From Apostichopus japonicus (Eukaryota; Echinodermata; Holothuroidea; Aspidochirotida; Stichopodidae), in contig NC_092565.1 of NCBI RefSeq assembly GCF_037975245.1, positions 18,145,999 through 18,209,998 of the forward strand: 64,000 bases of DNA, given 5' to 3'. Under the pieces are notes generated by a model that made no database searches, had not been told where the DNA came from, and worked only from the letters and a program-made list of their open reading frames with translations. Positions 12,426 to 24,743 of this stretch are shown one piece after another; position 1 is the stretch's first letter, and each line of letters begins with the position of its first letter. The translations under genes and the position numbers were made by a program.

Positions 12426-12985
12426 GTTAATGAGCTAAATCGATGATATGTCGATTTAAATAGGTATATGTCAATTTGAGTTGCTAGAAACTGGTATAAG
12501 TCCAAGGAAATTGACTTCTACCGATTTCATTCGACATATCATCGATTTAAACTGGTAGATTCCAATTTAAATTGACATATACCGATTTATTTTACATATC
12601 ATCGATTTAAATTGGTATATGTCGATTTAAATCGGTATATGTCGATTTAAACTGGTATAAGTCGAATTAAATTGGTATATGTCGATTTGAATTGACATAT
12701 ACCGATTTAATTTGACATATCATCGATTTAAACTGGTATACTTCGATTTAAATTGACACATACCGATTTGTTTTACTTATCATCGATTTAAATTGGTATA
12801 TGTCGATTTAAATCGATGATATGTAGAATTAAACTGGTATATGTCGATTTAACTCGATTATATGTAGAATTAAACTGGTATATGTCGATTTAAATCGGTA
12901 GAAGTCAATTTAAGCTGTTGGAAACTGGTATAATTCGAAGGAAATTGGTATATGTCGATTTACATCGGTATAAGTCGATTCCCCA
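12426..12985. repeat. Satellite of alternating palindromic units
   Basis: About 560 bp built from CGATTTAAATCG-like and GGTATATGTCGATTTAAA-like motifs in both orientations. Because GATTTAAATC is self-complementary, neighbouring units form many overlapping inverted repeats. No coding potential. The flanks show no clear terminal repeats or target duplication. Confidence 0.85.
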
Positions 12986-15900
12986 CGATTTTAGACTGAT
13001 GGCCCGCCATAGTGTTTGTGTGTCACAAACACTTGCTACACCCTAAGAACGATTGACTTCAAATTTGGTATGTGTGTGCTTGGGCATTATCATTACCATC
13101 ATGTCAACATGACAAAGGGACCGAAGTCACCCCAGTGTAGGATATTAGGCTTTGATTGTTTAGATCGTTTTCAGTAACATAAAATGCGACCGATGGAGGT
13201 CAAACTTTTGGAGAGTGTACGTAGGCGCGTAACTTAAATTGCCAGTAGTAGGCATATATATGTTACTAATATATACTTCACGGAGCTGGTTATTGCGTAT
13301 TGGTGTACAAACCTGTAGAGTACACTGTGTTTGTGCAAAGATGTAACTGTACCTTAATTTGGTTTGTGTACTTTCATTTCGATTATGTTCAGTGACTTTC
13401 TGGTTATTCGTTTGACTTGGCTGTTCGTTTTGTGAAACAGCTTTGCCGTATTTCTTAGCTGGCGACCGAAACTATTATTTTCCGTTATACAGATAGGAAA
13501 CCGTACCAGGAGGTTTAGTAAGAACTCAGGCACGATTTAGATATCAATCCTCATGATACAAAACACATTTGATAAAGATTCGATATAAATCTGTGATACT
13601 AGCTAAGTGAACATGTCAATTTGAAGATCTACATGTAAAGCAAACGTTGTTGACTAGTCTAGCTTTTCATATCATCATGTGTCATCTAGGGGCCAAATTC
13701 CATCTACGAGTGGAAGCCAAATCGATACAAAACGGACGTTAGTCAGCTGTAATATCCCTCATCAAAATAATCTGTTCAGTTTTGCTCCACGGTTCAGTTT
13801 CTAACACAGCTTCTGTTTCCGCCTTTGGTTTTGATAACATGTCCCACAATTTCGTTTTACCAATTGCAACACGTAGATGTGTTATTTTTAGACGAAAAGT
13901 ATCTCGATAAGTCATGTGGTTGTTGAAATAAAACAGCATATATTGCATATATAGAATGCTTGTCGATGTTCACTTTCAAATTGTAACACAACCACTCACT
14001 CGATAGTTCGAATTATAGGGTGAATCGTACACAAGTTGGATTTTTGGATTAATTCTGACGTTTAGGGCTCTGTTCGTTTGGCGAAATTTCATGAAAGCTG
14101 CGTAAAAATGTTACAATATACCAAATGGTAAAATATAGATATTTGGCAATTCATGAAATATCACCTCTCACTCAAACATTATTGAACTTTGACCGCTGAG
14201 GCTAGGATTTCATCACTCACATATAACCTACAGCTTATACCCAGACATGCACCCCACCAAGATTGACGTCTATGATACTTTCCGTTTAGGAGGACTTCGT
14301 GTCACATTTATTGAACCATTTAGTTCATGACATTCAATATTTCACAAACTACGATTTCAACATTAAGTGAGATTTTTCCTACACGGGCCCCATGTATGAT
14401 TAGAGATATGTTGGTGGGCAAAATGTCTACTGAAAGAGATTTTCTTTAAGTTTAGTGAAGTTTACACCACAAATTCCAGTATTTTAATGTTATTTCAAAT
14501 TAAGGGCAGTTGAGTAATTAGAATTTTAACAAAGGGCTCTTTCATAAATTACTTAATGGAAGAGAATATTTCTTCCCAAAAGGGGTTCTTGTTATGTATC
14601 AAAGGAGGCACCTTGAGGTACTTAAAAATTATAAGTCCGGTAACATCTAGTACAAGCTTACATATAATTTATGTGTACACACCAAACGTGGACTAGTAGA
14701 GCTGGCTGAGCGATTTTAAAAGTAAAAAGAAAATATCATACTAATTTAATAATTGAGGAAAGTGAATGCATCGTTTTTTGTTTACGAATTTACAATTTGC
14801 AATAATGATCACAATTTCAATATGATGATGCACTTTTCCGAACAAAATATAACAATAAAATGTTGTTTTCTAATTGGCCAGGTAACAAACACAACTTTGG
14901 AGGTTTTACCACTCCAATAGCATCTTTTTAAGTCCTTCAACAGTTGTCCCATTACCCTTTTCTCAAAGATTTCCATTTTCTGTCGAACTTCCCCATTTCA
15001 ACAAAGAGTTCGTATTCACTTAAGAAAACTTGACAAATTACACATCGACCTTAATAGAAAGCGTTCACAGAGCGTGTCGTCTCTTCAGTATTACCCATCC
15101 GAATATTTACATTATAGGACTGTAAAACCCTCAAAAATACCACACTAGGACAACCAGGACTTCTCAAAAGCACAACGGGGTTAAAATATCAGCGGGGGGG
15201 GGGGGGAACATTCTACAGAAGCCGAAGAGATGACTTAGATCGATGCATGGGCAAGCAACCTAGGCCACCACGTCTATTTTTTTCCGGAAGAGGGGGGGGG
15301 GGGCAAATATAGGCAACCCAGGCCTCCACTTCTATTTTCAGTCTTCTTTCGGGGCAAAATAGTTTTGCTCAATACAAGCTACAACTGGAAATATTCCTGT
15401 ATTTCCTTATTTTTTGTCCAATTAATTTTGCATGCACCGCTCTTTCGGTATATACTAAGGTAAGTGTGTGCTTAAACTTGTCATTCTGTGTCCTCTCTAC
15501 CGAGAATCCTAGATCCACCACTACGATAGAATACTAGATATATGTTATCAATGCTATGTAACTGACCGAATCTACAACGAGGATTAATGCCTTATTGCAA
15601 GATTATTTAAGTACAAAACTATACACAATTTGTTATTGCGGAATGTTCCGTAACATATAGATACCATAAAGATATTCCAGTTATGGAAAAAAAACACCTA
15701 CCTTGTGCGGAAGATTTGTAAAAAATGGAAGAAAACAGGAACATTAACACCTGAACACATAAAAAGGCAGGTGGATTCATTATTAACATTCCGAACACTT
15801 CTGGTATAGCTCAGCTGTATTGGTCACTAACTCGATTCTGATACATGTACCTCCAGTGAACACGCGCTCCTAGTTGTACTGTTTTTTATGGCAAATACCT

Positions 15901-18105
15901 TTTGATATCCTCTAGACCTGGTACTGCATGCAGTATCATCGTGTTTACCTTTGTAGTGTATTGCAGATTCGAAATTACAGGCGGTGACCGTTCACGTGTG
16001 CATTTGTGTGGAACGAAGTCAAATAAAGTTGCTTTAGTACTGAAACCGTTGCTTTTGTAGGCTACTTCTGTAATTACTGTTGAACTAGCTGACCAATATC
16101 CTATCAATATTATCAACTTATTAACAGCGGTAGTGAATAGTTTAAATGCTTTTTTACCCCTCTATATATTCAGAGAGTTTCCATCTTTCTGTCCACAAAT
16201 TTAACTTCCAAGAACGATAGTGTTGGTGGTATTACTTAGATGTTACCTACATTCCTTGTAATCAATGAAACGAAAATCGAATTATAATGGAATTCATTTC
16301 ATTATCTTCATCCTTTTACTGTATCTTTGCCAGTAGGACGAGGGGTCAAATAAGCTACATTTCCAAAATGGCGAGGTAAAAGGGTCCAATTGTTTTTGTC
16401 TATAATCAGAAATCCTCATTTTTGACAGTTTCCCTTAAGTCTCTCATAGGAGACGCGAAGTTATTACAAAACAACAATTCACGCTGTTATTACATGCTAT
16501 ATTGCCAGATTTGTAACTTATTAAAATGGCTATCGAGTAGGCCATGAATCAATATCTTCACTACGTAATCAAACGGATAGGTCACCTCATAATGAATGCG
16601 CTCCTGTGATGTGCGATGAGTTCCAGAGCCGGAGTTGCAAGGTAAACAAGCCTGCTTCCCGTACCATACCTTCACCCAACCCCCATGCCCCCCCCCCATT
16701 CCGGACCCCACCACGACGTAACTTATCAGAACTGTAATAGCTGTATAGAAAGTTACGAGGTTTTACACAGTGAAAAAATGATGCAGACTAATATTTTTAA
16801 TAAAATAATATGACAAAAATAGCATTCAAAAATCTCCAACTTCTTCTCTAGATTTATATTTTTAATTAGTTTTTCCATGCGTACGATATTAATGTCCATA
16901 TTTCGCATTTATATTGTCAACTAGAACGCTCCAATGTTGACATAAGCGAGATGTGTTGATCACTATAACTGCTAGGCTATACATATGCTCGTCATGTTAC
17001 AGAAGAACCTCAAAAGTTACACAAAACAAGGTTCTGAAACAATTGGTCGTAAATACAACTGAGATGTTTCTGACCTATAATTGTAAGACACTCACCAATG
17101 ACCATCGACGCCGTGTTTACCAAATCTATATCTCGATTTCCTACCAAATCTACATCTCTGACCCTATCCTATCTAACCCCGCAAGAAGCAATCCTGAGCC
17201 GCTTCTTTACTCCATCCATTTTCAAAATCATCAATATCCCCCTACACTTGGCTGCAATCAACTGAAGGATTCCATCCCGGGATCAAACAGGACGTACCTA
17301 TGTATGCCAGAACTGCGTTCTCACATTCCACTTCCTGTGCTCGACAGCTGTACAAACTAATTTACTAGCTGTTTCATTTCCATATCTCTAGCCAAATTGG
17401 CTTACGACTTTAATTATGACCCTGTGGCTCTGGCATAAAGGTAGCTTTGTTCTCTTTTCTCTCTATTCTTTAATGGTATGGCTCTTATATTAGCGTTTCA
17501 ACAAAATACAGACAAAACTCAACAGCAATTCTCCATTTCGGATATCTGTTCTCCACCACCGAATAAAAACGTTTTTGTTTTCCTTAACTGTATAACACAT
17601 TGTTCCCCTTTGCCAGTATTGGCAATTTCCCCTCAAGGATCCCATCCCAGGATCGAATAGGACGTACATATATATGCAAGAAATGCTTTCTCGCATTCCA
17701 CTTCTTGTGCTCGAAAGCTATGCAAACTAATTTATTTGCTTTTTAAATTTCAAAACTGTAACTATAAGTCTAATCTCTCAAAACGTCTGTACTAATTGAT
17801 CATCTTTAAATGACATTTCTCAAGAGTACAATTTTGCCCCTACAGTTTTGTCATTATTAGGGATAGACAAACAAGACCTGAAGACCGATTTAGATGTGTG
17901 GGTCCTTATCTCCATCCTTCTGGGTTTGCTACCTCGTTTTATTCTTCTTTGTCTCTGGTTATTAAATATGTATCATTAGTTCTCTGCCTGTCTGTTTGTC
18001 TTCGTCAATCGATGGAGTTGAACACATGGACGACTTTCTACTATCAGATTTTGTCTCCCCGTCCTGCTTTACCTCAACTCCCATTGGCGATATGTAGAAA
18101 CGTTT
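12986..18105. other. Intergenic region between gene A and gene B
   Basis: Holds the duplicated segment at about 14190-16290 and a local direct repeat (17248-17372 resembling 17618-17743), with no supported gene. A tttatt at 17938-17943 (AATAAA on the minus strand) is a candidate polyadenylation signal for gene B, about 165 nt past its stop. Confidence 0.5.
17938..17943 (-). terminator. Candidate polyadenylation signal of gene B
   Basis: AATAAA on the minus strand, about 165 nt downstream of the TGA of the terminal exon. Sequence and position are as expected, but such hexamers are common in AT-rich DNA. Confidence 0.35.
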
Positions 18106-18335
18106 TCAGTCTATGTATCGGGTATCAGAATCACTGACGTTATCACTTGTGATGGTCGGAACATAGGACAGGTTTGTGTGCGTTGAGGCAAGTCCAACCG
18201 GTGTTGATGGAAGAGGGTGTCTCGCGAATCGCTCGGCAAGGGTTACTCTGAAGTACCATATAAGGCCAATAAGAGTAAGAAGTATTACAAAGGCGACAGG
18301 CGGTACCACCGCGTAAACTATTGGAACAGCGGCAC
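18106..18335 (-). CDS. Terminal transmembrane and cytoplasmic exon of SRCR gene B
   Basis: After an acceptor (TTTCTGTAG) the frame reads AAVPIVYAVVPPVAFVILLT and then LIGLIWYFRV, a clear single membrane span. A basic stop-transfer stretch (RVTLAERFARH) and a roughly 40-residue tail rich in Ser/Thr follow, ending DTRYID and TGA. The exon needs two bases to complete its first codon, which fits the phase 1 donor of the SRCR exon at 24056-24376. The order SRCR, membrane span, stop suits a type I scavenger receptor. Two tyrosines (LSYVP, RYID) could be signalling or sorting sites, which is inference. A separate small gene is the alternative. Confidence 0.62.
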
Positions 18336-18951
18336 CTACAGAAAGGTAATGCAGAATTTTAATTTTGCTGAAGCATTGCTAAATGATAATGGTCTATGGA
18401 TACTTATGAAAACAAATTATGGTTAGGCCTATATTTTATAATGTAAACAAATTGTTTACTGTAGTTATCAGATATTAAATGCAACCCCAAATGTACGCAG
18501 TGTTACTTCACCGTGTCCTGATGTTTGTTTTTATTTATAAAGAGTACGAGATGCGTAAAAAGTTACTTTTTGCAATGATTACCGTATTGACAGAAAAACC
18601 GCACACAATCTTCATACAGCGGATAGCGCTCCTATTGGATATTTTTTAAAGGATCTGCAGGATTAATTTTAAAGATTCTATGTCTCAAGGTCTTGATTCT
18701 TTTTCTGCCGAAATAGCTGACTAAGGTCCGTGTTGCCCAAGTAAATGTGCAAGACGTATAACGAGTGTTTAGTAATGACAACTGAACACAAAATGTGACC
18801 TAACCTTCGCATGTTGCCTTTTAATGGTATGTGAAGCCTGGTATCATCTCGGCCTACTAGTCCAACTCTTTTACAATTCATGGTTCTCACATATAACTGC
18901 CCAAAGGGGCTTAACGAAACAATCGTTACAGCTTTAAGTCTACATAAATAT

Positions 18952-20151
18952 TAGTGTTTGCACGGGTTATCCGGGTACCCGGGTACCTGCTCGACGTGAT
19001 ACTACCCGGTTCCTTATTTATTACCCGAATCCTAAGCAAAGTGTGATTTAAAAAAAAAAAATGGCAAACCGACGGTTAAGCAGATTTCCCATTGACTTAG
19101 TGTGGTGTTAGGCTACAATGTGGTCAAAGATAACAGCAATAACGAAGGAGCCCGTTCGACGCGATATTACCCGGTTCCTAATTTATTACCCGAATCATAC
19201 GCAAAGTGTGATTATTTAAAAAAAAAAATTGCAAACCGATGGTTAGGCTGATTTCCGATTGACTTAGTGTGTTGTTAGGCTACCATGTGTTCGAAGATAA
19301 CAGCAATAACGAAAGCTTTCCATAGATATCTTATAACTGCGTCACAATTTCAGCTAATAAACAGATGACTAGGCTAGGCTACCCCCATTGACTTAGTGTG
19401 GTGTTAGGCAACCATGTGGTCGAACGTAACAGCAATAACGAAAGTATTCCATGGATGTCTTATAACTGCGTCACAACTCCAGCAAATAAACAGATGGGTA
19501 GGCTTAGCTAGATTTCTCATTGACTTAGTGTGGTGTTAGGCTACCATGTGGAAGAAATTATTATTTATTCATTCGTTTATTTCAAAGAAGGAAAGGCTGA
19601 CAAGGAATTTTACGCGATGTTTATGGATTATAGACGGGATAACTAAAAAATAGCAATCGCAAGTGGCTTTTCACTAATCGTTTATTCCAAATGCGATCAA
19701 ATTGCGCGAATCGCGCAATCTCGCGGCTAATGCGAACCCTGGGCCTGCATAATAGATAGTAGTAGTAGTATCAAAAACTGTTTAAGAGCTAAATTGGATA
19801 TTTATATGGTTTGATCCAATAGACGTGCACGAGCTAGCATAAGCAGCGGCGGCAGTGCGATGTTAGTAGTAATGCTAATTATAATTAAATAATTAATTTA
19901 TTAACAGGTTAATGAAAGAAACAGAAGCAAATTATTGAGGGAGGTTTAATACCTTATCTTACACCTACGTATTTGAACATGAAAACATTGTCAGTAGAGA
20001 ATATAATGCATTTATTACAGCATCCAATATGTAATTTCTTGAAAATCGTGATACACGAGGGTAAACAAAAAAAAATCCGGGTACCCGGATACCCGACGGG
20101 TAACGGCCCTCGGGTACCCGGTTCCCGATTTTTGGACCCGTGTAAACACTA
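18952..20151. mobile_element. Non-autonomous hAT element with perfect 8-bp target duplication
   Basis: Exactly 1200 bp. The ends are TAGTGTTTGCACGGG and, inverted, TAGTGTTTACACGGG, followed inside by GGGTACCCGG-rich subterminal repeats. It is flanked by identical 8-bp direct repeats ATAAATAT (18944-18951 and 20152-20159), as expected for hAT transposition. The interior holds three to four degenerate copies of a block of roughly 190-240 bp with TTGACTTAGTGTG and GATAACAGCAATAACGAA, and has no transposase frame. Confidence 0.92.
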
Positions 20152-21209
20152 ATAAATATAATTGTATGATTTCTCAGTAAAACTTTCTGCATGCAATGCA
20201 GTGGCGGATCCAGGATTTCGCCGAAGGGGGGCCAGATGGGAAATGCCTAATCGTCGTCCTGGGGGAGGGGTCTAAGGGGAGTGGGTGCCCCCCTTCCCCT
20301 TTGGAAAATTTCACAAAATATGGAGGTCCTCGGTGCAATCTGGTGCTACTTTTCGTGAAAGTTTGGAGTAAAATTTATTTCCAATAAATCATGTATTCAT
20401 GGTTTGCCGGGCATATATTTGCAATTTCGAGCAATGAGCTGGGATTTACGTCTTTGGGGAGTAGGTGGTGATGCAAACTACTTTTTACCAGGCTACTCCA
20501 GGCCATTTCATCTTGGATGCCCCCTTCCAGATGGAGACTATTGATGCAGTCAGAGTGCCCCTCTCACCTTCACTTTATCAGAATGATGGTGTACTCTTTT
20601 TGCAAATTTATTTGACAAAAAATTACACGCACAGTGGCGTAGCTAGGATTTTTTGAGTGGGGGGGCCATGGGGGCTGTTCTTTCTTGTGGGGGGGCCGGA
20701 GGTTACTATCTAAGCGGAGCGCCACCTTGGTTGGCGCGGAGCGTACAGAGAAAATTTGAGATTTCAGCACCCCCCAGATCGCAGGAGATGGCACCTGTGA
20801 GGCAAAATAGCAACCAAAAAGATGTGCAACTTTGGTGACAGAAATGCAAAAAAAGTTTTTTTCTTTCATGCTGACTGGCCTTGCCAACTCAGCCAGACTT
20901 TTAACTTGAGGGAAGTTGGCATCATTTGTCGTTTCAAGCTGTCAAGGCCTTTCTCCCAACTCAAACCCCTGTGGGCTACCGGTAGGTTTGCAGGATATGC
21001 CCACATGTGGACTTAAATAGCATTAGAGGAAGGGGATGGAAGACTAACACGCATCGATGTTTCGGTAATGGTCCACATTGGTGGCTCGGTGCTAATTAGG
21101 CCATTTATTTGGGTTTCTTGAGGCAGCTGTCATCAGAATCTGGGTTTTTGTGCCAATCGATGACCGATAACATGTATTGGTATGTAAATTTCTTCTTCAT
21201 ATATCTAGC

Positions 21210-21445
21210 AACACTCTAAAAACAAATGAGTGGATTTCATTCCATTGGAGTGATCACTCGGCGCACTTCAAATTAAGAGTGAAATTTAACTCTATTGGAG
21301 TTAACCCTCACTCCTAATATGAGTGAATATAACTCTATTAGGAGTTAAGATTTACTCCAATGGAGTGGAAATTCACTCTTATACCGGAATGTGCTCAGTG
21401 ATCACTCCCATGGAGTGAAATTCACCTATGTTTTTATCAGTACAG
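21210..21445. mobile_element. Palindromic MITE with ACTCC-GGAGT boxes
   Basis: The two halves are inverted copies: TCATTCCATTGGAGTGATCA on the left pairs with a diverged reverse complement on the right, ending near CACCTATGTTTTTATCAG. The centre repeats ACTCC(A/T)..GGAGT in alternating orientation. No coding capacity. Confidence 0.7.
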
Positions 21446-21713
21446 TACAGTGCATATCATCATAGACGTACGTACGTACGTACTACGTACGTTCGTATAT
21501 CAGACGCACTCGATACCCACGATACGATACGGTCCTTGGAGAAACTATTTCCACTCATCATTTTTTAAGGCGGTACAGTAGTGAGTATTGAACAGGCACA
21601 GCCGCATGTTTGCAGGAATTTCAGAATTCCCAATATTTTATATCTCTACCAGTAGTGTTTCGACAGTTTCGTGGGCATAAAAAAGTTGTTTTGTGGAATA
21701 TTCAATGACATAT

Positions 21714-22373
21714 CAGGGGCGGATGCAGGATTTGTGACAGGGGGGGGGGGGTCTGACTGGTCCAGCCGCGCCTGAACGTAAGACTATCTAAGCGGAGCGC
21801 CATCATCGGTTGGCGCGGAGCGTACAAGAAAATTTTTGCTAATGTCTGCAATTTCTCAATTGATGAGAAAAAAACAATCTATGAAATATGGTATTACATA
21901 TCAGATGAGTTGAGATGATACAAAAATCATAATGCCTTTAGCCCCCAATCCCCTCCCGTTCCGTCACCACTGTTTGATGCAGGGCCGGATCCAGGATTCT
22001 GGAAGGGTGAGGGGTTTGCTCATGAAAAATTCGTTAGCGCATCCTAGCAGCCTACCGCTCTGTAACCTCACCGTCGAAAAAAATTCGAACACCACCTCAA
22101 TTTTGAAACTTTTCGGTCTGAAAATTGAGATCGTTCGGCATTTTTGGCACGTGTAGCACGCGTGCACACTATAGTTCATTTGACGGAAAAGACACACCTG
22201 GATGACTTGTGAGGATAACCGCTTTTCTGACGTCCTACATGTTTAAAATTGGCGTTTAATTTAATTATTTTTTCTCTCTCTTTTTTTCTGTCTCTTTTTT
22301 TTCTCTCTTTTTTTTGGCCAAGAGCAGGGGGGTCCGGACCCCCTGGACCCCCCCCCCGCTGGATCCGCGCCTG
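21714..22373. mobile_element. Innermost hAT-like element of the nest
   Basis: Ends CAGGGGCGGATGCAGG and, inverted, CAGGCGCGGATCCAGC. Direct 5-bp flanks CATAT (21709-21713 and 22374-22378). Another copy of the left-end motif (CAGGGCCGGATCCAGG) lies inside at 21980, so it may itself be composite. Its 3' third is a pyrimidine-rich tract. Confidence 0.72.
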
Positions 22374-24055
22374 CATATATTCATTTGACTCGAGGCAATA
22401 TATGAAAACCTGATACCTCGGCTCAGTACAAACGGAGCCAATCTTTTGATAGATTGTTGCGCTAGGTGGAAGCACTGAACATATTTTCAGCAGATATCGA
22501 TATCGCGCAGCACAACAAGGTTCGTGGTATATGGTCGCAATCGTCGCATCGACCATTGCCATGCCATGCTGTGTGACCATTCTCATGATTACTACAGATA
22601 TTGTATTTTCTTATTCTGCCAGATGCAGACGAGATAATTGCGTAACTCTATTTCCCAAACTATTGAACAAAAAATATAAGCGAATCGCACTTATTTTTAT
22701 TTTTTTATTTGTTTACAACATTTGTTTTTACCCCATTCCCAGTGGGGGCCAGTGGGGGGCCAGCCTATTTCATGGGGGCCTCGGCCCCCAGGCCCCCCGT
22801 AGCTACGCCACTGATCACGCATGGGGCCCTTTCCCTCGAACGCGGTAAAAAAAATCAGGATATTCAAAAGGAGGGGCCCGGGCCCCCCCCCTGGATCCGC
22901 CCCTGCAATGTACAGTAGTACATAAACGTTTCAAAATATTTTTGAGCACAAACATTAATATCTAAATATGGCCATAATTTATACTTTACAAGTGCCTTAG
23001 AATGTACCATTAAACGTCTAAAGTTCGTATTTTCTTATCTAAACTACATAAGATTAAGCTTCAACAACCCCAGAGCCCTAACCCTCTAACCATATAACCC
23101 TTAAGTTGGTTCCGAGTCTGGCCCTTTCTTAAATGTAGCTGCCCTACCTTAATCAGTCAGTGGAATTTATCATTTCTTCTCGACATCCATTCCTACTTCC
23201 AACCCCCCCCCCTTCCCCTCACCCCACCCCCTAGAATATTAAACCCCCACCCGACCCCAGGAATATTGGAACCCCCACCACTCCCACTTCACCCGAACAA
23301 CTTTGAAACCAATCATGTAATGAAAATTAATTGTCACGGAAGATTAAATGTCAATTCAAAGTCAATGATGTATATTTGGAAATAGCTTGACCAATACTGA
23401 TGTTCTTGATGTTCTGATGTTGTTAGCTCTAATATCCATTAGCCGGTTAATCCATGAATAAGGTTCAGAAATAGTACATAAGGTATATCATTTAATAATT
23501 ACAGATAATTACAGGATTATTCTACATCTAAAAGCCGATCACATAAACATATTTTCAGTAGTAATAGGTACAAAATATAAAAGAGATGTAAAACAATTTA
23601 CCACCATTGTCTTAGGGATACTTCTGATTAATCACAATCAGCTAATATAATCTTATTCGATTCGGACTATACCATACTTTTAGTACTCCGGTGACATATA
23701 CGACTAAAACGTTGCATGGACAAGTCTACGCATGGCAATATTATATGTTTGTTTATATATTTATTTTGCATTATATATCAGTTTTGCCAATGCCAAAGGT
23801 ATTGAAGATGCTGATGTGTTTATTAATGGGCTTCGCTGCTTAAAGACAATTGATGTATATTTGTTGATATTTTGTACATTTTATATTTGTTTATATCTTT
23901 GTGACACAGATTTCTTTCCGTCAAGTGGCACTGCGACATCACGCATTTAAAACATTGGCAGCCTCCTGACACTGATATTCACAAAAGGACCATAAGATTT
24001 TCTCTATTCAAAGGTAGCAGTGACGGTAACGCCATTAGTCAATACTTTAACTTAC

Positions 24056-24376
24056 GTTTACTCGTTTCACATATTACTCCAGCGAATTTCCCCTGATCAC
24101 AGCTTACTTCTGAGAAGGGACAACAACCTATTGATCTTTCTCTTCCATTGCACTGCAAGCCTCCTCGATGGAACGGTTCGTTCTTGATTTCACCAAATGG
24201 AAATGAAGTGTGAGTAAAAGAAACTGCGGTGCCATATCCCAGTTCACCACACACTACGTTTGCATCATCTAGGTCCCATAAATTACCGCAGATATTACCC
24301 CAAACTCCGGTAAGGAATATTTGTACACGTCCTGAAAACATGTCCGATCCGTCTATTAGCCGTAGTTGACCTTCAT
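24056..24376 (-). CDS. SRCR exon, membrane-proximal domain of gene B
   Basis: 321-nt phase 1-1 exon: acceptor TATTTAG before DEGQLRLIDG, donor GTAAGT after ETSK. The domain is diverged: GRVQIFLTGVWGNICGNLWD, VVCGELGYG, LQCNGRERSIGCC and FAGVIC. It has seven cysteines, with a CC pair, and GNICGN instead of GTVCDD. It sits between the broken a' exon and the membrane exon, so it is the membrane-proximal domain. Its counterpart in gene A would lie just left of the window. Confidence 0.85.
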
Positions 24377-24743
24377 CTAAATACGAAATTAATTGATGAT
24401 CACATGACAGACTTTTCATACATGCTCGAAAATGCTTAAGAAAACTATTAGAGCAATACTCGGAAAGAGCGATATTACTACATTCATGGCATCTGACATT
24501 AATAGATATTAATGCATATCAAAATCTGATCAAGCGTTGCCTAATTTCATCATTAAGATAACTTAAGCCGATTTCTACAGGCCACAGTTCGTTAATTCAA
24601 TAGTGGGAGTGGTGCCTATTTTAGTGTATATTGTACAATGTAATACAAGCAAGTTTGTTTTAATTGAGATCGACTGCAGTGCAATTGACGTAAACGATGT
24701 CGAAGATGATGTTGCTTTAGATTACCCTCGAAATAATTCACAA

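Larger units (their letters stand above)
1..16290. repeat. Segmental duplication, copy A (SRCR gene A and its upstream flank)
   Basis: Colinear with about 24490-47280. The first 1.4 kb matches 24490-26160, including SRCR exon a and its flanks. Exon b (1435-1755) matches the split exon at 26174-28890. The block at about 14190-14460 matches 39160-39420, 14460-14920 matches 41085-41537, 14930-15870 matches 42560-43370, and 15960-16290 matches 47165-47280. Order and orientation are kept throughout. Copy A alone has the near-identical seven-exon array and about 8 kb (6.0-14.1 kb) not seen in copy B. The outer ends are estimates, and the left end may lie outside the window. The matches were made by eye, not by a computed alignment. 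Confidence 0.8.
20632..22813. mobile_element. hAT-like element inserted in the shell element
   Basis: Ends CAGTGGCGTAGCTAGG and, inverted, CAGTGGCGTAGCTACGG. Flanks are TACACGCA and ATCACGCA, an 8-bp target duplication with two mismatches. It includes the GCGGAGCGCCACC / TTGGCGCGGAGCGTAC motif near 20710, also present near 21790 and 49390, which marks a dispersed family. Confidence 0.78.
20199..22905. mobile_element. hAT-like element, outer shell of a nested cluster
   Basis: Left end CAGTGGCGGATCCAGG and right end, inverted, CAGGGGCGGATCCAGG. Flanked by 5-bp direct repeats CAATG (20194-20198 and 22906-22910). No transposase is visible. Most of its length is a second element (20632-22813). 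Confidence 0.85.
18336..24055 (-). other. Large last intron of gene B, filled by transposons
   Basis: 5.7 kb between the last SRCR exon and the membrane exon. It contains a complete hAT element (18952-20151) and a nested hAT cluster (20199-22905). The remainder (22906-24055) is AT-rich with pyrimidine runs near 23200 and no coding signal. Confidence 0.6.

Noticed and set aside
15886..16116. Minus-strand frame sharing FVPHKCTRE with one at 47073-47273
   Set aside because: The match is explained by the segmental duplication. Indels outside a short stretch break the frame, so it does not look selected as protein.
21980..22373. A separate hAT element starting at the internal CAGGGCCGGATCC motif
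   Set aside because: Its left flank shows no duplication with the right flank, whereas starting at 21714 gives a 5-bp CATAT match.
22176..22586. 136-codon minus-strand frame
   Set aside because: Spans a pyrimidine-rich tract and transposon ends; composition is low complexity.
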